Positions 53,494 to 64,000 of a stretch of DNA of 64,000 bases are shown here, piece by piece. Every line of letters starts with the position of its first letter. Position 1 is the stretch's first letter. The DNA comes from Phymatolithon calcareum (Eukaryota; Rhodophyta; Florideophyceae; Hapalidiales), in NCBI GenBank assembly GCA_977006965.1, contig OZ345361.1, forward strand, positions 496,001 to 560,000, read 5' to 3'. The position numbers and the translations under genes were made by a program. Under the pieces are notes generated by a model. The model was not told the origin of the DNA and did not search any database. It worked only from the letters and a program-made list of their open reading frames with translations.

Positions 53494-56400
53494 ATGCAGT
53501 TCGTGCACTGGCCTCAGCCGAGCGCATCCAAACTACTGGCACAAAATTCCGCATACGTGTGCAGGTGTGCGCTTTTAATACGTCCGTTTTTCTGTGAACC
53601 TAGGATTTTCTCTGGTTTTCCGGCACAAATTGAAATTGTCGACCGGCACGGTGACACATCGGCCAGGGCCCGATGTCCGCCCTCTGCATCTTCCCTCTCT
53701 GTACACGCGCCGGGATCCATTTTCGCGGCAAAAGACATCGCCGCGATCGCAGTAGCGCGAAAAGAAAAGTGCGGGACCGCTGACCTCTGCATGCGCCGTG
53801 CGAAAACTGGCGCCGCGTCGATGCTAACCAAATCGCGCCCACCCACGTCCAGACAGCTCATCATTTTCGATCGCCATTCGACATCACCCGCTGACGTGCT
53901 GCACAACACTATCCAAAACATCGCTTCTACATGCCCCCAATGCAGCAGCATTTACGGGGTACATCGGCCTGCCGAGAAGTGGTGCATATACAAGGCGGAA
54001 CGAAACGGCGTCGGCTATTCGTCTTCAGCATGGGCACTGCACCCGTTCTCGACTCTGCCCACACCTCGCACCTCCCATCGTACACTCTTCAGCTCGGCAA
54101 CAGCGGCCGTACAATTCATGTCCCGGTCGGGCTTCGGTTCGTATTCAACACTAAACTATCTTGGGTCCAACTCCACACTACGACCAGCAATAGTGGTGGC
54201 CTTACGTGGCACATCTCAGCCGCACACGATCCGCGAGCAGCATCTGCCCTGCTTGATCCAAGACCGGTAAACGCCGTCTATGCACCCAATCTCGCACGAG
54301 CGTTGACTGAGTACGCCAGGGCGCGTGACAGTCCTTCCTCGTGCGCATGGATCTCGGCCACCGATCTCTTCCATAACAAAGAACACAATCGCCATGGACG
54401 GTTCCCGGTACTGTGCACGCATCATGAAGACAACCACGCGTCTCTCCGCGCTGGACTACCTCCTTGCAGGACTCCGTGGTACAGATCCCAGTCATCATCG
54501 AACCTACCAACTCGCCCTACGCACTGCGCAACTGTACCCCGGCATCGATAGCGACCCACGCCTGCAGTGCTCAGATACACTCTCCATTGCTGTCCAGATG
54601 AATTTCACGATACATGCACCTCTTCATATCACTCTGATCATTCGAGGCAGTGCCATTCATACATCTCTCCATGCTCTTGGAGCAGAGAGCCCTGCCAGGA
54701 TACGTTCGTCACTGCCGCTAATGAGTACTTCTCCACTTTCTACGCTCATGTCGCGGACTTCCTCGATTTCCACCTCTGCCGTGGAAGCAATACTTCCCCG
54801 TTCGCACGTCGTTTCGATTTCGCCGGCATTACTCTAGACATTACCGCCGTCGTCACACGCAAATACGACAATTCAACCATCGCCCTTCGCAGTCTGCATT
54901 GTTTGTACTTCACATCTCCCGCAGAGCACCCCTTGTGCGCACGCTGCAAATCACTGCAAATCCTCCTCAAAGCTCTACCATTGCACCCTTCGCCCCAGGC
55001 CCAGCGCCTAATCGGGCTCTGACGGCGTCTCGGAGACACCCTTGCTCAACTTGACAGTCTTCGAGTTAAGTGCAAGCGCCTCAAAACTCAGCACATTCAA
55101 TACCGGGACCATCGAGCCCCCTCGACCGCTTCGATTAGTGCGCTTGACATTTCCAGGATATCCACCGGGCAACTACTGGTCGAAGTAGAGCACCGAGCGA
55201 AGGAAATAGGATCGCTTCCCGCTCCGGGCCTTAGCTTCGCCCTCACCCTTCTGCGCAATAGCACACGTCAGCGTAACCACTGGCGATGGGGTGACACCGA
55301 ACTCGCTCTCTTTTCAAATTTGCAGAGCCGGGTTGGCAAGCGTACATATAACTTTAGTACGGACGAGCTTGGTACCCCGTCCAGTACGACTTTGAAAAAG
55401 GTGCCCGTAACTGACGCTTGCGAGACGCTATAATCAGCGCGGAAAGGTGCGTAGGGTTTCTGCTTACCTCGATGCCAATCCACATGTGCCGCGACGAGTT
55501 ATTATCTCACACGATGGTGTACACATTAAACAACAAGCCGTGTGGACAAAGCACAATACAATAATCGGCTTTATGGCACAGCGAGACTCACTCGCAAATT
55601 TTTTTCTCAACGAACCGTGCTTAGGAGAATTGGAATGTGCGGCCACTGTGGAAGTGTTTATGCTCAGCGTTGTTCACTCTGGTGTACGTCATGTCGTACG
55701 CATGGCACCTTGTGCTGCATCCATGACCGCATTAGATTATATGAGCATCCTAGATGACGTATTGGATTGCCTCGACTGTAAGAACATACACGCAACTGCA
55801 CTCGCCTACGACGCAGCTACTCCGGTCCTACGAGGGCTCAAGGTCCTCTCAACGGTTGAGAGCAAGGGAAGCGCACCAACCGTAGGGCAATTGACGGGAT
55901 TGAATTGCTCGCCAGGAAAGGCAGCAACTAATATCCACAGCACAGCTGGCGACGAGAGTTTGAACGTCGAGATCACAAATATTTTGACCATGTATCAAGC
56001 TGATCAGGCGCCTCTCCGGGATTTGGCAATCGGACTACGCATCTGTCTTTTGAGCTACTTCGCTCAGTACAAACTGCGGACAGCCGGTTCCCAGCATACA
56101 TCCTAAACTCATATTCACGCCGCCCGATTTTTCTTTGTGGCGATCCCGCACACCTACTTAAGAGAGAGCGGAATCTTGTTTACTCCACTGGAAGTCGTCG
56201 CCGCTTCCTCTATGTGGTCATGGGGTCGTACGCCTCAATTGGAAGCACATTTGTGCGCTTCGCGAGGAGGATGTCGTTGCGTCCAAACTTGGACTCCCGG
56301 AGCAAGAGTCCCTCTTGAAAGATCGCTTTGTGAAGCTCAGTTCGTGGGGGAAAATGGCCGTACCCGGCGCGCTCGCGGTGTACGGTGTACGTGTGATAGC

Positions 56401-57382
56401 AGCGCTTCGCGTCAAAGCGAAATCAGTGACGAGCGACTTGGGAAGAAGGGAGCTGTTGGCCCTAGCGCGGCATCTGGAAGTGCAGCGAGCCCGATTTGAC
56501 ATCTGTCGCTCAAAGCATTTGAATCTCCTCAGAGATAAACCGCTGGCGACGAGGTTGCGGGCGTACGAGTGTGAGGCGGTCAGAGTTTTACGCGAGTGTG
56601 AGTCCTACTATGAGCACCAGCTCACTCACGGCAAGACGAATTCCAAGTCCTCCATCTGGGCTGAACTTATCTCTACTTCCGTTGCGATGCGCTGCTTCAT
56701 TATGTCCGAGACGCGAGCCGCACCAGATAACGAGTTTGTGCTCCTGAAACGGGTGTCCACTTATGCACTGGAGTCGTTGTTTAGCATTTCACGTCAAAAC
56801 AACGGTGGGAGCACGAATCCAACAGTGAGTCAGCTTGTGCAGAGTATTCGCCGCCATGCTGTGCGCGGAGCGGGTTGCGAAGTGCTCTGCAAAGTGGAGG
56901 GAAATCAAGAAGCCGGCCGCGCGGGAGAACTGATCCAAGAAGTGTTTTTGGCGGATGCCATTCTCGGAAAATCAGATACACCTTCAAAAACAACGCAGGA
57001 GCGGCTACGGATCGAGCACGAATGCAGGGATACCTCGGACCGCAAGTTGGTGATAGTCATTATGGACGGCGCGCTGAGCCGGGGTGATAAGCGACTGGAG
57101 TTGCGTAGCGTGCAGTTGACGGCGCGTATTGGCGGCGCTCTACTGAAGTTGGAGCGCAAGGCTTTGACAAAGCGTGCGATATCGTTGCATATGAAATGCC
57201 AAGGGAACCTTAGGCAGCTTGGGAAGAAGCAGAGTGAGCAATACGATGGATGGGCCCGTGATTTGGAGGTGCTGTCAAGCTGGAGTCTACAACGTGACGC
57301 GTCGGAACGAGCTGCAGAAGAGTACGCTAATATTCGGGCGATAGAATGCCAAAATGAGTTCACAATTCGAAGCGAGAAATAG
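53494..57382 (+). pseudogene. P/THAP9-type transposase, frame interrupted
   Basis: The coding region is spread over several frames: 53494-54270, 53931-54551, 54567-55430 (one internal TGA at 55021), 55447-56106, ~56100-56290 and 56315-57382. Conserved P-superfamily blocks appear in order: LALFSNLQSRVGKRTYNF (about 55300), RRVIISHDGVHIKQQAVWTK (first catalytic Asp), HATALAYDAATPVLRGLKVL (second Asp region), FLCGDPAHLLKRERNLV (the DPxHLLK motif), LNWKHICALREEDVV, WGKMAVPGALAVYGVRV, and ALESLFSISRQNNGGSTNPT (the ES/NLFS.IR..GG..NPT motif). Some breaks may be introns (a TTCGCTCAG acceptor precedes the DPAHLLK frame), others are frameshifts. The N-terminal part has a CPQCSSIY knuckle and no clear THAP domain. 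As read it is not one intact gene. Confidence 0.75.
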
Positions 57383-57402
57383 TTCAAATTTTTATCGAGC
57401 TG

Positions 57403-57717
57403 ATGTTGGTCCGTCAGACGGCAATTGAATACATTTTGAGTCACATGCATGAAGTATATCGATTGCCAATTGTACTACAAGTGCTATTTGAGAAGGTGGG
57501 GTTGCCAATGGTCCCCGCTAGCGAGCGTGAGTTACTGAAAAGAGTAATTGGGCGCTTGAGGAACTCTTCCTGTCGGAGTTTGGAGAGCTCATTGAATGAG
57601 CATTGTAAGGTGGGCAGCAGAACTGAGGGGGTTGAGGACGCGGCGTCCAATGTGGCTCTGCGACAACAGCTGGCGGTGAAAACAGCAATTGCCACCGTGA
57701 AGAGTACTAAGGAATAG
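57403..57717 (+). CDS. short ORF after transposase
   Basis: A 104-residue frame starting 20 bases after the transposase stop: LVRQTAIEYILSHMHEVYRL, LQVLFEKVGLPMVPASEREL, then a Ser/Glu/Ala-rich helical tail. It could be the real C-terminus of the transposase reached by splicing, or a separate short ORF. No ATG starts it cleanly (the first codon is the ATG at 57403 in LMLVRQ). Confidence 0.35.
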   Translation: MLVRQTAIEYILSHMHEVYRLPIVLQVLFEKVGLPMVPASERELLKRVIGRLRNSSCRSLESSLNEHCKVGSRTEGVEDAASNVALRQQLAVKTAIATVKSTKE

Positions 57718-57799
57718 GTCGAGAAACTGTCAAGTGCCACCTGTGTTGAGAGTTTATTTGGAAAGTAGAAGTAAAGATCTGAAGTGTGGTATTCAACTG

Positions 57800-58867
57800 T
57801 CAAGAAATTATTGGAGTGTTACGTGTTTCGCGGTTGAGTCGGAGAAATGTGCGGACACGCTCGTTGACGGCAGAGAGCTGGCGGCGTCCCAGGGCTTGCA
57901 CTAGAGCGCTTGCTGCGTGGGGTGCGCGACGGTTGACAGCGATGGGCGTGCACAGCGCGCGGAAATGGAAGTCGGCATGGGTTGGTGAGAACTGCAATCG
58001 AAGACGCATCTCGAGGTTACCGATTCCGTGTTTTGCAGCAGCAGCGCTCATGGTGGAAATAGCCATCATTTCCGCTCGCAGCGCTGCCCAGTAGAGTTGT
58101 TGATAGGTGCGCAACGAGCGGAGGGCAAGTTTGGAATGCAGGGAGTCGTATAAATCGTAGCCGATGTCCGAGAGACCTGCTACAGATTCGAGGCGAAGGG
58201 TGTGGGAGCGTCCGAGCTGTATTGTGGGGCAAGTGAGATCTGGCACGTGAACGGGAAAGAGGAATTTTTCAAGAGCTGTAAGAAATTCTTGATTGAAGGT
58301 GGGCATATTGTAGGTGCGAGCTGTTCGACGCTGCTGATGTCGATGTCGTCGACATTTGTCCACGAGAAACTTTTTTAGCCGTGGAACATTGACCTTGCCA
58401 TACTGCTCGCCAAGACCTTGAAGGACGTCATCTGAAGGCATTGTTGCTCCAGCGGCGTACCAGGCCTGATTAAGTACATCAATGATAGACTTTGGTAGAC
58501 GGCCTTTCGAGGGCAAGACGACGACTGCTGTGTTACGAGGCGAAAGCGCAACCACTTCGGCTGGTGATACGAGCTCAGGTCGGCCGAGACAGAATGAAGT
58601 GGCCAATAGAGATGGACGAGTGACGGCGTTGTCGCCGCGCACAGCCGTGTGCTGGTGTGCTGTTGCAGCAAGAGAGCCTTCGTGTGGCAAGGGGTGATGT
58701 CAGAATCATCCGAAGTGTCTTCATCCCAAGTGAACCTGGTGGTATCGTTGTTCGAGCGGCTTTCCAAGCTGGTCGTCGCACAATACTAGACTGGCGTTGA
58801 CGGTGGAATTGAGAACGCGATCATCTGACGATGTGCTGGTCCGGTCGGTGCTGTCCGTAGTTGTCAT
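57800..58867 (-). CDS. second P-element ORF, unknown protein
   Basis: An open frame of 296 codons (58690-57800) runs convergent to the transposase. It has no early in-frame ATG. A good ATG at 58867 opens MTTTDSTDRTSTSSDDRVLN in another frame, so a small intron or frameshift probably joins the two. Blocks: AVVVLPSKGRLPKSIIDVLN, TMPSDDVLQGLGEQYGKVNV, a basic LVDKCRRHRHQQRRTAR, and a long helical C-terminal half (LRSLRTYQQLYWAALRAEMM). No known domain. Its codon use and length support a real accessory protein of the transposon. Confidence 0.5.
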
Positions 58868-59235
58868 GGGCGACGAGTTTCAATTCAGATAGTAAGGTGA
58901 GGGGAAAGTTGGATTGAGCAGAGTTAAGGACACAACGGGTGTCAGGGAGGTCTCTCACTTTTTCCGAAAGCTTTCAAAGTGCTGCGGCAATAGGATTGAG
59001 TCTGGTTTGTGCACCCAAAGTGCACAAGCTTTGCCCATTCCTAATCTTGCTGTTTAGTCATTATTTTTACCACAGAATGAACGCGCGATCATTAGCCCCC
59101 TAACATTCGCCGCGGCAAATACAAGCGTACATTGTGGACAATAAATCGGGTTTCTTATTTGTTTTTTGATGCTAGTCCGTAGTTTCAAATAAAGAGCGCT
59201 ATTGTGTTTGTAAAAATTTCGGTTGTCATACGCTT
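58868..59235. other. P element right subterminal region
   Basis: Non-coding; probably the promoter of the leftward ORF and the subterminal transposase-binding region. The right half is AT-rich. No obvious tandem repeats. Confidence 0.4.
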
Positions 59236-59264
59236 TGCTTTCCTCCCCTTCTTACATTCCCCTG
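59236..59264 (-). repeat. P element right TIR
   Basis: Exact inverted copy of 53254-53282, followed by TSD GTGTTGG. Confidence 0.95.
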
Positions 59265-59368
59265 GTGTTGGCCTCTTGACCAAAACAAAGACGACAGAAA
59301 GTATGATAGTTCTCGTAAACATGAGCGGTGTACGTATACCGCAAATTGAGATCATTCCAGGACTACTA

Positions 59369-61393
59369 CAGCCAACCCTCGATAACTGGATCCTCTTTAA
59401 GCGTATAACCTCGGTTTTTAGAATATTGCGTGCGTCCACGAATACCGTTTAGCCCAAACTTTATCGAAATTTTAATATATACAGAATACTCACTTAGTAG
59501 AATATCCTGACTGCCGATGCACGGCGCATACCTTAGAAATGTATAAAATATTGTTCCTGTAGACGCGAGAAAACACGAGATGCTTTCACGTAACTAACGA
59601 AAGTAAATATATGCTTCGACCGATAAATATTTAATAGTTCATCTAAAATTGAGCATTTTCAGCGCTCATATCACTTTCATTAAAACTCAGTTCTATTGGC
59701 CAGATGATCTTCCAAACCCGGTCAACCTTCAATTTATAAAACCTGATACGGGAAAAATAAGCTGGAAGCTTAAATTCGATTGTTTATTTTGATGTGATAA
59801 GGATTTTATAAGTTGTAAATCACTACATTATTCTTCGGAGAAGAGAGAAATATAAGATAGATTTTCTCAACAATTTGAGAAGGGGAAGAGGAAAAAATAA
59901 GTTTTTTTCACTTAATTTCTGTGCAGAGGAAAGAACTAAATAAGTTAGTTTTTTCTATTATTTTGAAAACGTGAACAGAAAACGACAACAGTCTGGGCAT
60001 GGACCGCTTTACCACCGTTTCGGTTCGTAGTGGTCCAGTGAAAGATTCATTTTTGTACTTTATGTGGGAGCTTCCATTGGCAACAAACTTTTACTTTTCA
60101 AAACGGCGTGTTTTCTCTCGTCTACAAAAACAAGTCGTATGTGTACCGTAAACCGGGATAACAAATGTGTAAAACGTGCTCGTACCTGGTCCTCGTGGGT
60201 ACAATAGTCCCTCGGGCTCCGCCCTCGGGTCCTATTGCACCCACTCGAGCCTGGTACTCTTACGTTTTACTTTCATTTGTTATCCCGGCTTACAGTACAC
60301 ATCCCCTTATTGAGTACATGCCACGGAGCATATTCTGCACATTACCACTTGTCTACAGAATATAGTAAGGCACAGCCCTCCATCTCCATGGCTGCCAGAC
60401 CTCGGTAAGAGTGCTCGAGTGTACGCGCATCTTATTACCGATCGCGTCTACGAGGACTGTTGACACTGCGCCAGCATTCAGCCCTCCATAGTGGTAGCAA
60501 TCCCGATCCCGGCAATGCCGTAGAACACAATTTTAGCTACCACATAATCTTCGAATGGGGATAAAGTCATCAGCGACCCAGCTCTTTAAAGCTGCACTTG
60601 CGGTCCTGCAACCCTCTGAAGTCATGGAAACCGCAATCTAGTTCGGGCCGCCCCATCCACAACTGCAAATGTGAGAATTTCTACAATTGCATCACCGACC
60701 TCTTGTTTGTAATCCAGGTTTTCAGCGTAAGCAAGTATGTCCGCAATTAGCATACGACTACCAGTTATCCCTGCTACATCGGGCCTGCGCAAGCCCTTCT
60801 GTATCTCTGTTATCCGCGGAGCCTCCATCTACTTTCGTGACTTTCCGGTCGGTCCGTCGCCATCTTCGAAAAGCGCTCCAGGCGTTTCTGGGTTTATTGC
60901 TACATCCGCTGCGTGAAGTCTGTCGCTGCCAATGACGTCCATATTCCCAACTCTGACCGCGGTTCCAAAGCGTGATGCCACCTGACGGCTCGTCAGATTC
61001 TCCAACCTTACACGCGCTTCAAGCACTTTATCTGCCACCGTTGGTTCATACTGTACGCATGCGCAACAGTTACGCAGATATACACTAATACATCGGTGTC
61101 ACCATGATCCTCCAGTGATGTTGCAGTTCCGGGCCGGACAGTTCCCACAAGCCTAATGCGGTCAACAATTGCAACTATTGAAAATTATACTATCGCATCA
61201 CCATCCGCTTCTCAGATTCGCGCAGTGTGTCGACATCGATTGTCCCAACTACACGTCGGCTGCGTCTGCCACATGGGCTGCTGAGCTACACGTATAGTCT
61301 TTGCGATATGATATGAATTCACTCCTGGAATATCCTCGATATCTGGTTTTCTGACTCCCCGACTGAAGCCATCCAGTTATCGAGGGTTGACTG
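59369..61393. mobile_element. Tigger/pogo-like DNA transposon, 2.0 kb
   Basis: Ends CAGYCAACCCTCGATAACTG, inverted at both termini, flanked by TA (59367-59368; 61394-61395). CAG-start TIRs with ACCCTCGATAAC and a TA duplication are typical of Tc1/mariner-pogo (Tigger/jerky-type) elements. The right half has fragmentary - strand frames (60622-60828, 60829-61038) but no intact transposase; the left half is very AT-rich. It is a dead element. Confidence 0.7.
60141..60300. repeat. 160-base imperfect foldback
   Basis: Two arms of ~75 bases share GTGTACxGTAA.CCGGGATAAC, AAACGT, GGTACAATAG / CTATTGCACC and a central CCCTCGGG-CTCCGC-CCTCGGG stem. The foldback is nested in the Tigger-like element. 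Confidence 0.7.
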
Positions 61394-61395
61394 TA

Positions 61396-62299
61396 CTGTC
61401 TAGTTTAATCACCACCACCTCAATTGAGGGGCTGTGTTAAGGGTCAAAAAAGTATGGAAAATGAATCCAAAACAGATTTGGAATTTCGAGCTTGTGTTCT
61501 GCGTGGGGAGTAGCGTAACTACTCCGTTAAAAGTGCGTCGTTCGGCGGTAGGAACCAACATACGTTTTTCAGTCAGAAGAAGCCGACCGGCCATGTCACG
61601 AAAAAAAGACCCATGCGGAGTGGTCGGCGCATCCGTGCACACTAAGGCAACATCGGTGACCAGTCTCGCAGAGTGTTGCAGGCTCTATGGAGCCTTTTCC
61701 AAGTCAAAAAAGGTGAACGGCACTGTTCTGGAGGTACTCTTGAACGAAATCGATGGTCGCGCAAGCACGTCGCTTCGCGTGAAATGGGTCCTAGTTCAGA
61801 AAATGACCGATACGACTAAGGTTAAGACACTCAAGATTGTTCACATCAAGTCAGGAAAGGCTGACGAAGGTTCTCCTTCCTCTTGAATGCTTGTATCGAT
61901 TCCCAGCCCTTAAAACTCTAAACCATAAAATCAAGCGTGGTCGCCAGTATTATTCGACAAACGCCAGTTTGTTCTCTGCAGTCGCAACTAGAAGCTCCCC
62001 GAAGGGGCACAAAAGATTTTATCCCACCGTCAGAAGCTATGAACGCCCTATTCCAGGCTCTCTCGCCTACGTCATGCAAGGTGCTTGGTACCAGACGTCG
62101 CAAGAGGAAATTGATGTCATCACACACGACCGCGAACCCAAAGTTATTGCTCGTGGGGTGCCGTGATACGAGCGAAAAGTTCTATGCCCGATTGGGGGAC
62201 GAATTCCTCGTCACTTCTGGACATTTCGCACTCTAAATGGAGACTTCATATCAGAAAATGGTGCTCTTGGGCATCAAACGCCCTATGATTGCTTTGTGA
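61396..62299 (+). other. repeat-derived frames, unknown
   Basis: The frame at 61434-61886 (150 codons) has LAECCRLYGAFSKSKKVNGT, LEVLLNEIDGRASTSLRVKW and VKTLKIVHIKSGKADEG. Overlapping frames at 61837-62166 and 61937-62236 continue with frame changes (SLAYVMQGAWYQTSQEEIDV; LYxCFVTIFPQGHFGEKVA-like at 62290). Together they suggest one broken transposon or repeat gene on the + strand. No domain recognised. Confidence 0.35.
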
Positions 62300-62525
62300 C
62301 TATATTTCCACAAGGTCACTTTGGAGAAAAAGTTGCCATGGACGTCCGCGAAACTTAAATGAATCGGGCGAAAAGAGACTACAGTGACAGAGCTCGTTAC
62401 GTTTTTCGTAGTCTTCGTCCTCATGACACATCTGTTTTGACAATTTGCGTGGTTGATAGCTGGCTTTTATTCTCCGGTGCGCACGCACAGTATCAGCAGC
62501 ACATGACGCAGTGAAGGTATTATGA
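62300..62525 (-). pseudogene. R1-related fragment 2
   Basis: The - strand encodes SCAADTVRAHRRIKASYQPR followed by KLSKQMCHED, similar to RAADTLDELQRLKTRYQPRE / LPEQMCSHE at 48.0 kb. A short decayed repeat copy. Confidence 0.4.
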
Positions 62526-63395
62526 AGTACTGTCCGAGCAGCTCATCTATTACTCGTGTGATTCGCGTAATACTCGTCGCCCTTCAACCACTCCAGAACT
62601 TACCTTTTCCTCCGGGAGCGGTGCCGGAACCGACTTAACCCCCACGAGAAAGAAAAGGAAGACTGCGGATGGCATGAGAACTGATTTCGTTGTGTAAAAC
62701 AACTGTGGGGTCTGCAAAGTCAAGAAGACGACCCTCGTGTGCTGATCATGTAACAGGCTTGATGATGCCGCAGTATTCATTTGCGGCACTTCTACTGGCA
62801 GGAACTACTTAGTTAAGCATGTCGAAAGCATCTATGAGTTTGACGCTTTCGCACGGTATTTTTTTGCAAACACATCGGAGTTGTAAAAATAGGGAGGATA
62901 TATCTATTATAATCCATTTTTTCCTTGCCGAAATGAAGCTCTCGGAGAGGACTTCATCCGATTCCAAGGTCAGGGAGTGCTGGAAGGTCAGTCCAATAAG
63001 GATGTATGCCATATTAGAACAGCGATTGACGGTACTTATTTCGACCGCATCCAGAACCCCCGCTAGGGAAATCCCTCCTGTCGCGCGTTCTAGCGTTAGT
63101 AAGAATATTAATATACTGGCGTTGAACTTTCAGTACCCCAACCGGGAGTGTGTGATACTTATTTTTTCGAATGTCTTCAAATTGCCATACATACTCGATG
63201 TCGGCAATAGAGCGTTAGTATGGAGAATATCGTGCGTGTATAAGATTGGACAATTAGATCCAATGGCCTTGATAAGGGATCACTGTACTCTGGAGCACAC
63301 ACAACAACTCATACGCTTGTACGACGGTCGACGTCGCTCTGCCACTGCAGAGAGGATATTTGTATCTGGTAGCGGTATTGGCATTCATCTCGCGC
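62526..63395 (-). other. decayed 3' part of piggyBac-like region
   Basis: The + strand frame 62819-63484 is long (221 codons) but lies antisense to and overlaps the piggyBac relic, and its composition is not protein-like. On the - strand no readable continuation of the transposase survives. Confidence 0.35.
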
Positions 63396-64000
63396 CTACA
63401 TCATTCTCCTCAGGACAACTGTACTATGAAGAAGCTCGCGCTCCTCTGCCGAGGTCCTCTCTGCTTCGTCCGCTGCGGTTTTGACCACCTGCAACCGCAT
63501 TATGATCCCACTCCTACCGCAGGCAATGTTCTGGATCTCGCATCCATTTTCAGGCTTGCGGGCGATGGCCACATACTTGGGCAGCCTGTAGTCGATCCAG
63601 GCTCTGCCTTGGCCATACCAGCGGAGAATTGATTCGTCGACGCAAATGAGCTCGCTGGGCATGACGTAAGCCGCGCTTTGCTGATTTATCACCTTAACAA
63701 AGCCTTTTCCGAGGGACCATCTCCGGCGCGTACTTGAGCCTTCATTCTGCCCGTCTGTTTGCTCGCTGAAGGCGAGGCACTGCCAAAGAGCATCAAACCG
63801 CGTTCCAGGCATGCCAGTCTAACGCCCGAAGTCGGGTGCATACATATAATTCGATGGGGGCGCTGTGGCCATAGATCGGCGCGCGAACCGAACTTGTACC
63901 TGGGCGACAGAAGGAGGATGCCGAAGAACTTCAATATCTCTTCAACAGACGTGACCGGCTTCTGATGCTGCCGCAAGGTAGAAGAGGTTGGCCTAGTCAT
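63396..64000 (-). pseudogene. piggyBac-like transposase fragment
   Basis: Read leftward from the window edge: VTSVEEILKFFGILLLSPRY, a frameshift near 63815, then MPGTRFDALWQCLAFSEQTD, the catalytic-core block SELICVDESILRWYGQGRAW, LPKYVAIARKPENGCEIQNI and GRSGIIMRLQVV. This order (EI..F.GI...; RF..L...L.FS; DES...W.G; RKPE..G.E.....SGI) is the DDE_Tnp_1_7 / piggyBac fold. The N-terminus is outside the window; the C-terminal part is lost after 63396. Confidence 0.75.

Larger units (their letters stand above)
53254..59264 (+). mobile_element. P-element-superfamily DNA transposon, 6.0 kb
   Basis: Bounded by perfect 29-base terminal inverted repeats beginning CAGGGGAATGTAAGAAGGGG (53254-53282; 59236-59264) and a 7-base TSD GTGTTGG (53247-53253; 59265-59271). 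The CA start, 7-8 base duplication and the P/THAP9-type transposase inside place it in the P superfamily. It carries the transposase region (+, 53494-57382) and a second ORF on the opposite strand (57800-58690, perhaps starting at 58867). Perfect TIRs and TSD suggest a young insertion. Confidence 0.88.

Noticed and set aside
62819-63484. 221-codon + strand ORF
   Set aside because: Its end is antisense to the piggyBac transposase relic and no domain or bias supports it.
1-64000. CRISPR array, operon or bacterial contamination
   Set aside because: No regularly spaced short direct repeats; spliced eukaryotic genes and retroelements occur throughout.

Overview
This is nuclear DNA of a eukaryote: single-exon or intron-poor genes with short (72-124 base) GT...AG introns, and classical eukaryotic families (Golgi SNARE, PP2A B55 subunit, TRM1, FAN1, COX16). 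Tightly packed GC-rich gene islands alternate with long AT-richer stretches full of old and young transposons. That layout fits a multicellular red alga (a Chondrus/Gracilaria-like florideophyte) best. This is an inference from architecture; no marker gene fixes it.

Layout. (1) 0.5-7.3 kb is a gene island: an MFS transporter (-), a four-exon C2H2 zinc-finger gene (+) whose stop codon overlaps the start of a tail-anchored helical-repeat protein (+), a CinA/MPTb-like protein with a probable mitochondrial presequence (+), COX16 (-) overlapping it at the stop codons, the Golgi SNARE GOS28/GOSR1 (+), and a small unknown membrane protein (-). (2) 7.7-10.5 kb holds a MITE and a long inverted repeat. 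(3) 10.5-14.9 kb holds the divergent pair TRM1 (-) and an AT-hook/chromodomain protein (+). (4) 14.9-38.3 kb is repeat-dominated. It has a small basic repeat protein, copies of an unrecognised TIR-associated repeat family (called R1 here) with a LINE nested in one copy, a Ty3/gypsy element with target-site duplication (TSD) and two 466-base LTRs, relics of a DHX37-like helicase and a WD40 gene beside it, a PIF/Harbinger-like element with TAA duplication, several MITE/foldback structures, and an almost perfect 87-base palindrome. (5) 38.3-40.2 kb: PP2A B55 subunit (-). (6) 40.6-45.2 kb: an element or region bounded by ~255-base inverted repeats. (7) 45-50 kb: decayed repeats. (8) 50.0-52.9 kb: FAN1 nuclease (-). 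(9) 53.25-59.26 kb: a 6.0-kb P-element-superfamily transposon with 29-base perfect terminal inverted repeats and a 7-base TSD, carrying a P-type transposase and a second, convergent ORF. (10) 59.4-61.4 kb: a Tigger/pogo-like element. (11) 61.4-64 kb: unknown repeat-derived ORFs and a piggyBac-like transposase relic running off the window end.

Host genes are housekeeping (mitochondrial COX assembly, Golgi fusion, tRNA modification, DNA crosslink repair, phosphatase targeting) and do not form a pathway. The least expected items are the zinc-finger/tail-anchor pair, which intron retention would fuse in frame; the two-gene P-superfamily element; the zinc-finger leader ORF of the gypsy element; and the R1 repeat family. 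Exon structures and broken frames were read by eye and need transcript or alignment confirmation.
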